The notes under the pieces: model-generated
The model's database searches: none
Seen by the model: the letters and a program-made list of their open reading frames with translations, nothing else
Told to the model about the DNA's origin: nothing
Translations under genes and position numbers: made by a program
Assembly: GCF_036898095.1 (NCBI RefSeq)
Contig: NC_090751.1
Coordinates: forward strand, 45,721,055 to 45,785,054
DNA: 64,000 nucleotides
Source of the DNA: Palaemon carinicauda
Taxonomy: Eukaryota > Arthropoda > Malacostraca > Decapoda > Palaemonidae
Reading direction: 5' to 3'
Shown here: piece after piece, positions 27,142 through 39,649 of the stretch
Position numbering within the stretch: the stretch's first letter is position 1
How the letters are laid out: each line of letters begins with the position of its first letter

Positions 27142-27356
27142 AAGCTCGAGGCCATCTGCCTCCGGCGAAGGAGCGTCCGCGATGGATGCAGCGGGTGGCT
27201 ACGGGCCTCGAGAACTTCATCAGCAACGCTCACGACCCTTGGCTCTCGGAAGCCGATCGGGATCCACTGGCCTGCGATGCTGGTTGCGGATGTCTCGACC
27301 CCACCACTTGGAACAAGAAGACGGGACCAATGTTTCCTAGACACCAGAAGAACGAG
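27142..27356 (+). CDS. Second coding exon of the unrecognised protein
   Basis: This GC-rich block in AT-rich DNA is open in one frame and bounded by an acceptor (GGTTTAG, AG at 27140-27141) and a donor (AACGAG|GTATTT, GT at 27357-27358). It starts with two bases that complete the split codon left by the exon ending at 16139, giving glutamate. Its 215 bases bring the joined frame to 555 whole codons and end in phase 0. The peptide includes RPRWMQRVATGLENFISNAH, then an acidic stretch and a short cysteine cluster (CDAGCGCLD), then PTTWNKKTGPMFPRH. The cysteines could bind metal, but the family is unknown to me. Reading past the donor gives a stop after two codons, as expected for an intron. No third exon was found downstream in the window. 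Linkage to the first exon rests on strand, phase and composition. Confidence 0.65.
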
Positions 27357-29930
27357 GTATTTTGACCTATTACCAAAAAAGTAAAAAAATAAAAAAAAAA
27401 ATAACCATGAAGTGTTGTTGGGGCCAGCACGCCTGGCACCATCGCTGTCACTAAATATTCACGCCAGCCGCTCTGGACCTCGGGCACAGCTGGCATAGCA
27501 CCGAGGTTGCTGCTGATGCTCCCGCTGCTGATGTTGATGCTGCTGTCTGCTACCCACCCTAATGACACTCTTCTTTATCACATTTGACACCTCGAATCCT
27601 TCATTTTCCCCCTCTTGAACATCACAAGGGTTTCCATTGCATCCTCTGATATTCACCAATGCCACATCGCACGCACATGTCATACATCTCATACAGAACG
27701 AAAGGCTGAATACGTGTGTCTGTGCACATGGAGTACTGCGCACAAGTTTTGTTCTGATTCTTCATATATTTATGCTCCTTGTGTCCTGTACATTTATATA
27801 TATGCCTCATGTGTATGTATATATATGCATGTATTCACTTAGAGTTTATTTATATGTATGAATGTATACGTATATATAGTATATATATGCACACATGTAT
27901 GTACAATATGAATGCGTGTATGTATGGATGTATGCATGTCTGTAAATACATTTTGTGTGTGCATGCGGATGTCCTAAGTATATATGTGTGTTTGCGTGTA
28001 TATACTATGTATGTACGTATGTATATAATCATATGTATGTATAAATCATTCGGCCCATTTGTTCATATGCGGTGCTCATCCTCCATTTTTTATTGCTTTC
28101 CACCTGTTTCTGCACGTAATAATCATTCCTTGTCTCTCTCTCTTGTTGGTCCTTTGCTGCTTCTCACAGTGCTATATCACCATTTCATAGTTTTTTCTTC
28201 ATTTCCATTTCCACAAGCAAAGCTAATCCCATTTTGACATTTCCACGCCTTATATTTTATTTTTTCTCGTTCTTTTGTTTTCTTAGTGGAATTATGCAGC
28301 ATTTTGGAGTGTTTTAATACAGGTAATAGTGGTACATTTATTATTGGACATGTGTTTTTTTACATTAATCATACTGGTGAGAATTTTTCTTGGCCAACCT
28401 TAGAAAATGCTTCTCTTACTGCCACGGCTGATTGCTTCTCCCTTGCTTTAAATGATAGAGGATCCTTATAGTTACTAGGGTTTTATTTTCTCTCTCAAAT
28501 CAACCCACCGCCCCGTACAATCTACTGTCGTTCCATTAGCAGCTCATTTAACACCCCATGAAATCAGCGAAGTCTCCTCTACGGTCGTCCCTTGGCTGCA
28601 CCCACCGGGATACTTCATCTGCTCTACCTTACAAGATTACTTTGGACGAAAAAAAAAAAATCTTATTTCACTTGACTGCATTGTAATGAATAATTATAGC
28701 AGCGCAATCATCTCAGATGACCTTCTGAAGCCGTCTGGTGTCTGTTAGAATGTGCACTCATACTTTCCTGTCAAGATAATGATTTAAAAACGATTTTTTA
28801 TTGCAATTCGTTAGCTGCTGGCGGATTTTCCACGTGAGGAGAAGTTCGCGCTCTAACTTTCCTCGTACGTCACTTTAATCCGACAGAGTTTGCAACAGAA
28901 GGTCTGCATTATCGTTTAAATTACACATATATTTCTTAAGCCTTTCTTTACAAGAACCGTGGTGAAGGCCAATCACATTTACTGTGGTGAAGGCTAATGT
29001 AAATTGTGATGAAGAAAGAGAAAAGGTAAGTTTGGGAATAGAATTTTCACTACTATGAAACTGAACGAACTAGATGGCTTTCCGGAGATGATGAGCAAGT
29101 CACAAGAATGAAAATAAAAAGAATATAATGTAAAACTATTCTAAATGCTTGTCAAATGAGAAGCTGAGGAGCTTTCGCACTGTCAAGATAAGGGTCTTCA
29201 AATAAAACTAAAAGAAATCCATCACTAATGCCAGTAAACTGAAGATATGCTGGAATTTAGACGCCGAGACACGCCCAGTTGATTTACCTGTTTCCCATTT
29301 AATGTATTTTTCTTGTAATGTCTGTCGAATCTTGCTATTACAGTGTAGATAGTGCTGTGTAGTGTTTAGATTCACTGTATGATCACCATTTTTTCAGTTT
29401 TCACTGTTGTAATGTGTCTGTAGTGATGCCTTTTTGACCGCCAATCACGCACAATCATTTACGGGTGATTCCATGATGATTTGTCCATGATTTCACTATT
29501 TTAATGAAATGTTGCTTTTGTGTTTGTATATTTTACCATCTCTCTCCGACTTGGATCAGGCAAAAAGACATCCAAGGTGAGTGTGAACCTGATATTTTTT
29601 TCGTCGTAATTTTCAGGTTATGTAATGTGTTCTGGCCAGGTGTTTTTAGAAGTTGCATTTGCCAATATATTTTCTTATATGTAAGGTTTGTACATAATTT
29701 GAATACCCCGAATAATAGATTTTACGAAATGATAGCTCTTAAGGTTAATGTTTCCTCTTTAATTTCTGTGAAGACTTCCTGGTAAGAGAAGCTGTTTATT
29801 GGTTATTCTGATCTTGCATGATATAGCAAAAATTTCGTTTGAGTGTGAGCTAAAACTTCAAGATGTAAAACGGATTTTGTAAGAGAAAGACTAAGTTTAA
29901 AATAAGAAAATTAAACTACACCTTCCTTAC
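27357..29930. other. Probable intron or intergenic DNA with TATG-rich tract
   Basis: No exon is recognised here. A 270-bp tract at about 27775-28045 is built of TATG, TGTA and TATA words. A CAG/CTG-like patch (GCTGCTGATGCTCCCGCTGC) lies at about 27506-27545 and codes for nothing convincing on either strand. Confidence 0.5.
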
Positions 29931-29933
29931 TTC

Positions 29934-29935
<2 letters not shown>

Positions 29936-30008
<73 letters not shown>
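29936..30008 (+). repeat. Compound (CT)n-(TA)n microsatellite
   Basis: About 23 CT units, then about 12 TA units, directly joined at about 29982. Confidence 0.96.
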
Positions 30009-30009
<1 letters not shown>

Positions 30010-30013
<4 letters not shown>

Positions 30014-30980
30014 CTTGTGTTTATATATGTAAGGATTCCAAAACACCTCATGAGATTAACAAATTTAAAATACTTTTCTTGCCTTTTTTGCCTTGTTTAT
30101 CCGAAGCTGTTCTTCTGCTGAAGGGTCTTCCAACTAGAATTCCCATATCTTTACTTTCCCATAAAGTATACCCTGTTTGGAATTTTTATGTGATTCATAT
30201 TGAGAGTTCCCCGTGATTTTATTTCATTTTCCTTGGGTCTAATATGCGGTCTCTTCTGAAGTTCTTTGACTCTAGACATATCTTATGGGACAACGTACTT
30301 GATAGGAGAATGTTGTAAGCTTAAAAACGCGGAATTCATATTTCTTTTAGTGTTGGACCACTTTTTTGAGTCATGTGGTCCCTAGGCAGTCATAAGAGTT
30401 GAATCAACGATCCCTTTGAAAACTCGTTTTACACTTTTCCACATTCAAAGGTGCAATGGATTGACTTGAGGATTATATTAATTTTCTTAAATATCCCTTC
30501 AGTGAGAGAACATATACCCAGTTCATTTTTGTTATTTTTGGTAATTAACTTTCAGGTCGCTATCGTAGTTTTGATTAATTTGGATTTAAGCCAACTCTGA
30601 CCCATTCTCTCAAAGCAGCCTAAGTGTTGAGTATAGACACAACTTGCAAAAATATTTATTGTTTTCCTGAAGAAAATCGATTGTCTTGTGTGATTTACTT
30701 CGACTTCACAAACGATCAATGAAATATGCTGTTATCTTTTTTAAATATTCACTTACGAGTATCTCCTCGTATTTCGGAATTATTATTTCAATGTCCACTG
30801 GAGAAGTGTGCAGTGAATGATAATTTTTACACAGCTCATCTCCAAAGGGGAGCATTTCCATACTCCAACTATAATCAAACCTAAGAGTTTATATTCAAAT
30901 GTTTGGCTCTCAATGAAGTTGTCTTGATTTGTTCCGTCAATTTCCAGTCGCGTAAGCACAAACATAGGCTACACACGTAC
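30010..30980. other. AT-rich non-coding stretch
   Basis: I see nothing specific here. Confidence 0.5.
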
Positions 30981-30984
30981 ATAC

Positions 30985-30986
30985 AG

Positions 30987-31058
<72 letters not shown>

Positions 31059-31097
31059 CATACATATATACATACATATATATATATATATATATAT
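30985..31097. repeat. (TA)n array with TG/CA interruptions
   Basis: TA blocks are separated by ATG and ACATACA words and end in TGCATATATATGTG. It is near self-complementary. Confidence 0.93.
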
Positions 31098-31275
31098 GCA
31101 TATATATGTGTGTGTGTCTGCTCATGTACCAATATAATTATCTACGTATGAACAGAATACATTATTTATATTTTTGCTCTTAATAACTGGTAATTACCGA
31201 TGTATTTGTTTTCATATACCTCAGGCTGTCTCTTTGGTCCATATCTCCATAGCGTTGTTATCCGTTTGATTTTTC

Positions 31276-31278
<3 letters not shown>

Positions 31279-31308
<30 letters not shown>
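31279..31308. repeat. (TA)n microsatellite
   Basis: About 15 TA units. Confidence 0.93.
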
Positions 31309-31309
<1 letters not shown>

Positions 31310-31313
<4 letters not shown>

Positions 31314-32250
31314 ATCACCAGCCTTCTAGTTCTCACACTACGATGTATGTCCTTTTTTTATTTTTTTTTTTTTATACTTTGAAGTAGAGAGGGGGAATTG
31401 AATTGAAGTATTTTGAAGTTTGCTGTATTATCACCCAGGAAACTCATTTTTTTTTTCTCTCTTTAGTGAGGAGATGGGATAACTAAAGATTGGCGTAGAT
31501 TTCAAAGGGTTAAAACAAAACCTGTTAAAATCGTGTCACTAGTGTATTGGAGCTACATTATATCCGTGTATGAATATTATAAATTAATAAAAACAACATT
31601 CAGCCACTGAATTCGAAGCTGACTTCGTGATTTATACTCTTGTATATTTCACGTACAATAACGTCTTACTTCTACTTAATCTTTCGAATTCCGTAATTTC
31701 AGCATTGCAATATTTGCAGTTGCTAATAACTATTTCTTTAACCCTTCAGGCCGAAATGGCTTTATTTAATTACTAGAGCAAATAAAACTGTATTTTCTAT
31801 GAAGATATCCTTCTTAGAGCATTGATATTTATTTGTCGAATGAATCAGGTTAATGAATAGAAATACCATATTGTGGTCGTTCCTTTTATGAAAAAGAACT
31901 TAGCCTTTCCCTAGATAAGCAGATCTGAAAACCTTCCGATTCGCCTTCCATATATTTTATTGATAGTTAATCAATATACGGGTTTCCTTCTTGAAATTTG
32001 CTATTTACAGTGGGTAGTACAGTGATAAACTTACAGTCGCACAGAGGACAACCTGGAAAATTACTACTCTACAGTGGTTTAGGGTTGGGCATTCGCTTGC
32101 CCGGCTGACGTTCTGATGAGTATCTTTTCACATGAAATTAAAGTCGAAAGCTGACACCTTTAACCTGCAATAGCCTCAAGTGTGTATATCTTATTCTATT
32201 CTCCTTTACCGGGAAGAGCATAAGAAATCATAGGAATTATAGAATAATCT
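31310..32250. other. Non-coding stretch
   Basis: It contains a broken poly-T run at about 31352-31373. I see nothing else specific. Confidence 0.5.
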
Positions 32251-32252
32251 AT

Positions 32253-32254
32253 AC

Positions 32255-32322
<68 letters not shown>

Positions 32323-32347
32323 ATATATGTACATATATGTATGTATG

Positions 32348-32379
<32 letters not shown>

Positions 32380-32420
32380 CATATATGTATGTATATGTAT
32401 ATATATATATATATATATAT
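32253..32420. repeat. Compound (CA)n-(TA)n-(TG/TA)n microsatellite
   Basis: CA (32253-32282), TA, then mixed TATG, TACA and TA blocks to 32420. Confidence 0.94.
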
Positions 32421-32424
32421 AATG

Positions 32425-33290
32425 ATGTGTGTCTACATGCTTATGTATATTCAGGATCTATTAATTTATAATCTTTTTCCTGAGTCTTAATGCACTTCCT
32501 CCCGGTAACAGAGAAGAGAAAATGATAATACGCACTTGAGGCCGTTAAACCTTACATGATAGATTACGAATGACACAGTTCTCTCGACTTTCCACATCCC
32601 AGATATGGAAGCTCTTCGTGTTTCTCAGCTGGAGTTCTGCATGCCATGCGATTGATTCCTTTTCCCTTGTCATTCAGTATTGCCTTTCGCTCTATGTAGT
32701 GAAGAAAGGTCCTGCTAAATCCTAGGCATTTACTTGCGTTGATAGAGAAAGCCATTCATTCTTGATCATCACTTCATTTTATTTTTTTCCATAGGAAAAT
32801 GCGCTAGCCTAATCAGAGTTTTGATGCTGGTTTAGAATATTGATAGAAATTATTTATTATATTCTTATTTGAATGTTTCATTTGGTGGTGGGCAATCTCT
32901 TAATTGAATCTTCAAACAGAAAGAATGTATGTTTTTAATTATAGAAGTAAGACAAAACTCATTATCTTTATTCCTGTTTGTAATTAATTCTGTTATTTTT
33001 CTATTATCTTAAAATAATATTAATACTAGATCAGGAAATTTTGCTTTAGTTTTTAAAGAAAATCATCTGAGATGTATTATATTTACCGCTATTTACTCAT
33101 CGTGATTATTTTGTGTTTTAATGATTCCTTGCTGTTAACATCACGGGGTTATAAAGCAGAATGAATCTACCGCGCATTATAGAATCAGTCCCATTGATTA
33201 GGATCTTTAATAATTTTGAGGTATGGAATGTATACAACTGAATACCCTATTTTATTGAATTTGTGTTTATCTCTTTTCGTCGGTAGCATC
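32425..33290. other. AT-rich non-coding stretch
   Basis: I see nothing specific here. Confidence 0.5.
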
Positions 33291-33294
33291 TCAA

Positions 33295-33340
<46 letters not shown>

Positions 33341-33357
33341 ATGTGTGTATTTATATA

Positions 33358-33412
<55 letters not shown>
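33295..33412. repeat. Compound (TA)n-(TG)n-(TA)n microsatellite
   Basis: TA (33295-33320), TG (33320-33352 with breaks), then TG and TA again to 33412. Confidence 0.95.
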
Positions 33413-33413
<1 letters not shown>

Positions 33414-33439
33414 TTAGCCAACATGATGCTATCCATGTA

Positions 33440-33617
33440 CAAAACTTCTCCTGTCTCTTTTTTTTCCTTTTCTTATCAAAGACCTCCGTATCTCGTCTAC
33501 GCTAGTGTTCCCTATTCCCGTAATACTTCCTCCTATCATCTCCTGCCTGTATCCATTCCGTGAAATAAATGCCCTTATCTCATCGCTGGAAGTGTTCGCC
33601 ATCCCGCTTAGGGGCAC
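33440..33617 (-). repeat. Degenerate 87-bp tandem duplication encoding a repeated peptide on the minus strand
   Basis: An antisense open frame contains ANTSSDEIRAFISRNG and, exactly 29 codons later, GNTSVDEIRRSLIRKG. The two copies share NTS-x-DEIR and an R-x-G end. The duplication therefore keeps frame. There is no start-context, splice or family evidence that it is translated, and I do not recognise the peptide. Confidence 0.4.
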
Positions 33618-33619
33618 TC

Positions 33620-34205
33620 AGCATTCCTTTTGGAATTAGATGTGGCGATTCTTACCCGCAGAAAACTTGGCTAGGTGCTTGTGGTCCGAATATTGAAAAG
33701 AATTTCCAAGCAAGTAACATCCAGGAAATGTAATATTATTTCCGATGGGGTATATTCTCCTATGCTATCGTTTTTTCGTGTATCTAAACATACACGTATG
33801 CTAAATAGGAATTTATGTGTGTGTGTGTATAATAGAACCTCGTGTTTTTTTTTCTGTTATGATCCTTATTTCAACTGCTCAAAGGTTGGGATTTTATACC
33901 CCTTGGAAATTGTGAATAGAAAAAATATCCCTTTTACAAAAACATAGTAGTAGTACCCTTGAAATGGCCTTGTTTTTGTTATATCGGAGAAACTGGTCTC
34001 AGATCAGTAGTTGATATCTGGTGCTTTTTTGGTGGTTGGATGTCTTTATCTATATGTATAATTAATGAAGTTTCCATGTGCTATTATTAATATAATTTTT
34101 TTTTCATGGAATTCACCCCTTTTGCATTTATTCATTTTAAAGATTTTCCACTGGGGAGTCTTTTTTTTAAACAAAACATATATATAATTGATTTACGATA
34201 ACTGT
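33620..34205. other. AT-rich non-coding stretch
   Basis: I see nothing specific here. Confidence 0.5.
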
Positions 34206-34213
34206 CATAATAA

Positions 34214-34215
<2 letters not shown>

Positions 34216-34265
<50 letters not shown>
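34216..34265 (+). repeat. (CT)n microsatellite
   Basis: About 25 CT units on the + strand. Confidence 0.96.
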
Positions 34266-34268
<3 letters not shown>

Positions 34269-34808
34269 AAGTGAGATTGATCAAGACACTTTATTGGGAC
34301 ACATCACGCTTTCTCTGATGATGACATTAATATCGGGTTCCTGTGGCAAGACTTGTTTTTCCTGGGACACGCTTCCCTTCGACGAACTGAATCTATATAA
34401 GTCAATAATGTTACGTAATGGGTTATTTTTTTCTTATAATCGATATTACGTTTGTGTGCATGAACGATGGTATTCTCGGATGTTGATTGCTTTGGAAAAT
34501 TGACCAAGTATCGACTTCGAAGAATTGAGGCTTTATTTAACAGCATTTCTTTTTTTATAGAGTCAAGGTTGCTTATATTTAGTGTGTAAACCTAGTTTTA
34601 TTCTGCTTCAAATGACTATCATTGGGGTTTGAAAATTGTGATATCGAATGGTATAATTGATTGTTGCTAGCCTTCCCTTTTATAGACTGAAGTTTAAAAC
34701 TGACACTTAAAATTTCAAGCCATTTGTGAAGAGTTGCTCTTTATAAATAATTTTATATCCGAAATTTCTTGAACAATACCAAATACACGCATGTATTCAT
34801 ATGGTCAT

Positions 34809-34810
34809 GC

Positions 34811-34834
<24 letters not shown>
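34809..34834. repeat. (TA)n microsatellite
   Basis: About 13 TA units. Confidence 0.92.
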
Positions 34835-34841
<7 letters not shown>

Positions 34842-35091
34842 CCTGTTTTCATATCACCTATTTTCAAAATACTGTAACTTTCGAATGTATATACAGTATA
34901 TATACCATAAACACAGGCTGCACTCTATTTAGGTTGATGTCAGTGGGTGCAGTAACTCCGGTTTGGTTTTGCATTCGCCAAAAGCTTTGCATACATTTTG
35001 GTTGTAAGTTGTTAGTATAATCGCTGGCAGGAATAGGATTACACGCTCTTCTGAACCTCAGAGTTTTTGGGTCAACATTTGGCTTGCACCA

Positions 35092-35093
<2 letters not shown>

Positions 35094-35188
<95 letters not shown>
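35094..35188 (+). repeat. (CT)n microsatellite
   Basis: About 47 uninterrupted CT units on the + strand. Confidence 0.97.
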
Positions 35189-35190
<2 letters not shown>

Positions 35191-35582
35191 GCTTCACATA
35201 ACCTCGACTATATTCGCTTTACCCATTTTTGCTCCTGTGATATCGCAGAAATAATTTTTCCTTTATTGTCCGTATGTTTCTTTTATTAATCGTCTTTTGT
35301 ACTTTATCATACTTTCTTTAGAATGTAGAATTAACTTAATTGTGTAAATGTTTGTGCTGCAATTCTATTATGTACTCTAGGAAGTTATTACTGTATTACA
35401 TCATGATGACTGAATCACATCATCAGTATTTTTTCTTAAATAACCTCCATGTTTCTGTTAAATATGAATAACGACGTGGATTATATTTCCCCCTTTGACT
35501 GATTTATATATACTGCAGTGTTCCATTTTCTTGATTCCTTGGTCGTCACAGAATTTCAAATATAACATGCAATAGGTATCAT

Positions 35583-35587
<5 letters not shown>

Positions 35588-35615
<28 letters not shown>

Positions 35616-35670
35616 CTGTGTGTATATTTGTGTTTTATTATATATATTTATATAGTATATATATTTGTTT

Positions 35671-35704
<34 letters not shown>
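35588..35704 (+). repeat. AT-rich repeat flanking the palindrome, left copy
   Basis: TA blocks alternate with TATATTTGTGTTTTATTA and TATTTGTTTTACTA segments. The same words recur in the same direction at 36331-36467 (TATATTTGTGTTTTACTA, TATTTGTATTTTACCA), so the palindrome between them is flanked by direct, not inverted, AT-rich repeats. Confidence 0.7.
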
Positions 35705-35707
<3 letters not shown>

Positions 35708-35838
35708 AAATTTTGCACATTTTTACGTGTTTTTCATATTCAAATAAGCCATATATATTTTTGATACATTAATGTCTGGATTCTCTTAACGACCTCGGGA
35801 TCAGAGCCCCAGGCGAAATCACACAAAGACAAGAGCTT

Positions 35839-35912
35839 GGCTCCGGCCGGGAATCGAACCCTGGTCGGCAAGCTTGTACAGACAGTGACTAACCCACTTG
35901 GCCAAGTGGGTT
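35839..35912 (-). repeat. tRNA-like SINE head, inverted copy
   Basis: The reverse complement of the unit at 35892-35965, with a perfect B box (GGTTCGATTCC) on the minus strand. It shares the central palindrome with the + copy, so the two A boxes overlap at 35894-35909. Confidence 0.75.
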
Positions 35913-35965
35913 AGTCACTGTCTGTACAAGCTTGCCGACCAGGGTTCGATTCCCGGCCGGAGCCA
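35892..35965 (+). repeat. tRNA-like SINE head, copy 1
   Basis: The A box TGGCCAAGTGG (35899-35909) and B box GGTTCGATTCC (35943-35953) match the RNA polymerase III consensus. They are 44 bp apart, the spacing of a true tRNA. The 3' acceptor-side half (CCGGCCGGAGCCA) is kept. The 5' acceptor strand is replaced by the palindromic AACCCAC, so no full cloverleaf forms. It is therefore a tRNA-derived SINE head and not a tRNA gene. Confidence 0.75.
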
Positions 35966-36024
35966 AGCTCTTGTCTTTGTGTGATTTCGCCTGGGGCTCT
36001 GATCCCGAGGTTCGTTAACGACTA

Positions 36025-36098
36025 ACCCACTTGACCAAGTGGGTTAGTCACTGTCTGTACAAGCTTGCCGACCAGGGTTCGATTCCCGGCCGGAGCCA
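36025..36098 (+). repeat. tRNA-like SINE head, copy 2 (A box altered)
   Basis: Identical to copy 1 except that the A box reads TGACCAAGTGG, losing the conserved G at position 3. The B box is intact at about 36076-36086. Confidence 0.72.
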
Positions 36099-36157
36099 AG
36101 CTCTTGTCTTTGTGTGATTTCGCCTGGGGCTCTGATCCCGAGGTTCGTTAACGACTA

Positions 36158-36231
36158 ACCCACTTGGCCAAGTGGGTTAGTCACTGTCTGTACAAGCTTG
36201 CCGACCAGGGTTCGATTCCCGGCCGGAGCCA
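36158..36231 (+). repeat. tRNA-like SINE head, copy 3
   Basis: A and B boxes are intact, as in copy 1. The downstream tail has a single difference (GATTTTGCC instead of GATTTCGCC). This copy continues into the mirrored flank at 36284-36334. Confidence 0.73.
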
Positions 36232-36326
36232 AGCTCTTGTCTTTGTGTGATTTTGCCTGGGGCTCTGATCCCGAGGTTCGTTAAGAGAATCCAGACATTA
36301 ATGTATCAAAAATATATATGGCTTAT

Positions 36327-36366
<40 letters not shown>

Positions 36367-36433
36367 TATATATTTGTGTTTTACTATATATATGTATATA
36401 TATTATATATAGAGTATATTTATTTGTATTTTA

Positions 36434-36469
<36 letters not shown>

Positions 36470-37740
36470 CCTTTCACGGTATATGCAAGTTTGCATTAAC
36501 CAGCTGCAAATATCAAATATTTGAAATATCACTATGCAGCAGTTGCTCCCATGAAAATCTACAATTCAATCATTCAATGAAAAACAACGACGTTCTTGAA
36601 CAGATTTAACGTATTCACTTGTGTGCATGCATTAGCATACCTGCGTTTATCTTCCAGAGATCCGATATATCAAGATAAAAACGTACTGTATAAGCAATCT
36701 ATTAGCTGAAGGTGTCGTTGCCTTACCAAATGGCTCTTTAGTTAGCGAGCGACTACTTTATCGAACGAATGGGAATGCTCGCAGCACCACCGTGAGATTT
36801 GGGGAGACGTGATCGCGTTGCTAAATAGCTGTGTCTTTGTACTTCTTGCTTCTTGTTAGAGAAGAGTGTTTCAGCCATTCTTATCCTCCTTTTTCTGCAT
36901 TTTACTCTTTCTTGTTGATATGCGTTTATTATAAGGTTGGCTTTGTAATTTAGCGTATTATCATGTGTCGATAATTATACTATTTTATCTATTAATTGAA
37001 TTACTTACCCTGCATTTAACGAATAATTTCCACATTTTTATTTTGAGTATATTTTTCTTCAATAGCTTTTTATGAAATTTTCAACATCAATGATTCAAGT
37101 ACAATAACCCTGACATGTTCTCTTAATATATATTTTTGAATACTCTTCCAAGTAGGAAATGCTATTAGATTCAATAAACGTCGAAGTTCTTCATTCCTTT
37201 GGGCTTCAGTGGATAAAAGAGAAAAGCCTGAGGTGTGCCATTGACATTACCCCCTGGGTATTTCTATGTTAAGAAATTGATAGGTGGACGCCGTAATGAC
37301 TGCCATTAGGCACGAATGCCGGGCTCGCTTTAGTCCCAGAAGAGATGTGAGTTTTAGTCTCTTAATTTTCCTTAGATCGAGTCGCTCTCATGAGTACTTT
37401 TTACCTTTGTCTTTTGTCGTCAGGTAATTCAGGCTAAAGTGGGGAAAAGGAAATTGCAAAATAGCGGTCACAATCATTATAGAGTTGTGTTAATTGCTTT
37501 AATGGGGATGTATGTGTTTTATGATTTTATCGGATAAATAGAGGTAGTAAGGTTTTACACCTGCAGTTCTTAATTGGCATTAAGATTATTTTTTTCCGCC
37601 CATAAAGGAAGACTTGTTAGTTTATTTGAAATATGAAGGGATGGTGCCATTGCTTTAATTGTCTTTACGTATGTGGAGAATATTTTTTTTTTCTTGGGGG
37701 TAAATGGAAATGGTAACTTACCTGTTCATGTAGTACCTTT
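36470..37740. other. Non-coding stretch
   Basis: I see nothing specific here. The composition at 36640-36860 is a little less AT-rich than its surroundings. Confidence 0.5.
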
Positions 37741-37743
37741 ATT

Positions 37744-37744
37744 T

Positions 37745-37801
<57 letters not shown>
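37744..37801. repeat. Compound (TG)n-(TA)n microsatellite
   Basis: A short TG block runs into about 44 bp of TA. Confidence 0.95.
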
Positions 37802-39423
<1,622 letters not shown>

Positions 39424-39529
39424 CATGTGTGTAATGTACGTTTTGCTATGCTTCAAGTGGTTTCTTCTTTATCTATTGAAATTATCAAAGAAAAGTATGA
39501 GTTCTCTTGCCTACTCTGTAAATTTAAAA

Positions 39530-39632
39530 TTATATTATCATGATTATTACCACAGAAGGTACAACCCTAGAAGGAAATCAGGATGCTCTAAGTCTAAGGG
39601 TACCAACAGGAAAATTTTAAAATCGAGGAAAG
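39530..39632 (+). repeat. Dispersed repeat family, degenerate copy
   Basis: Words such as ACAACCCTAGAAGGAAATCA, GGATGCTCTAAGTCTAAGGG and ACCAACAGGAAAA match the first part of the element at 7440-7540 with many changes. Confidence 0.5.
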
Positions 39633-39649
39633 GAATTATGTAAACCATA

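Larger units (their letters stand above)
35736..36334. repeat. Nested long palindrome built of tRNA-derived SINE units
   Basis: The outer arms 35736-35901 and 36168-36334 are reverse complements apart from a one-base indel and one substitution. The inner part 35793-36010 is a perfect 218-bp palindrome with no spacer, centred at 35901/35902. Three + strand units start at 35902, 36035 and 36168, exactly 133 bp apart. One inverted unit occupies the left arm. Each unit carries a tRNA-like half (see the tRNA-like entries) and a tail with CTTGTCTTTGTGTGATTTCG and CTGGGGCTCTGATCCCGAGG. The unique flank ending in ATTAATGTATCAAAAATATA is also mirrored on both sides, so the inversion included flanking DNA. 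Confidence 0.93.

Noticed and set aside
33465..33563. Third exon of the unrecognised gene after TTTTCTTATCAAAG
   Set aside because: The acceptor is good, but the required phase 0 reads only seven codons before a stop, with no similarity to the gene's style. It would need transcript evidence.
35892..36231. True tRNA genes
   Set aside because: A and B boxes are good, but the 5' acceptor strand does not pair with the 3' one and the units are embedded in a 133-bp SINE body. They are tRNA-derived repeats.
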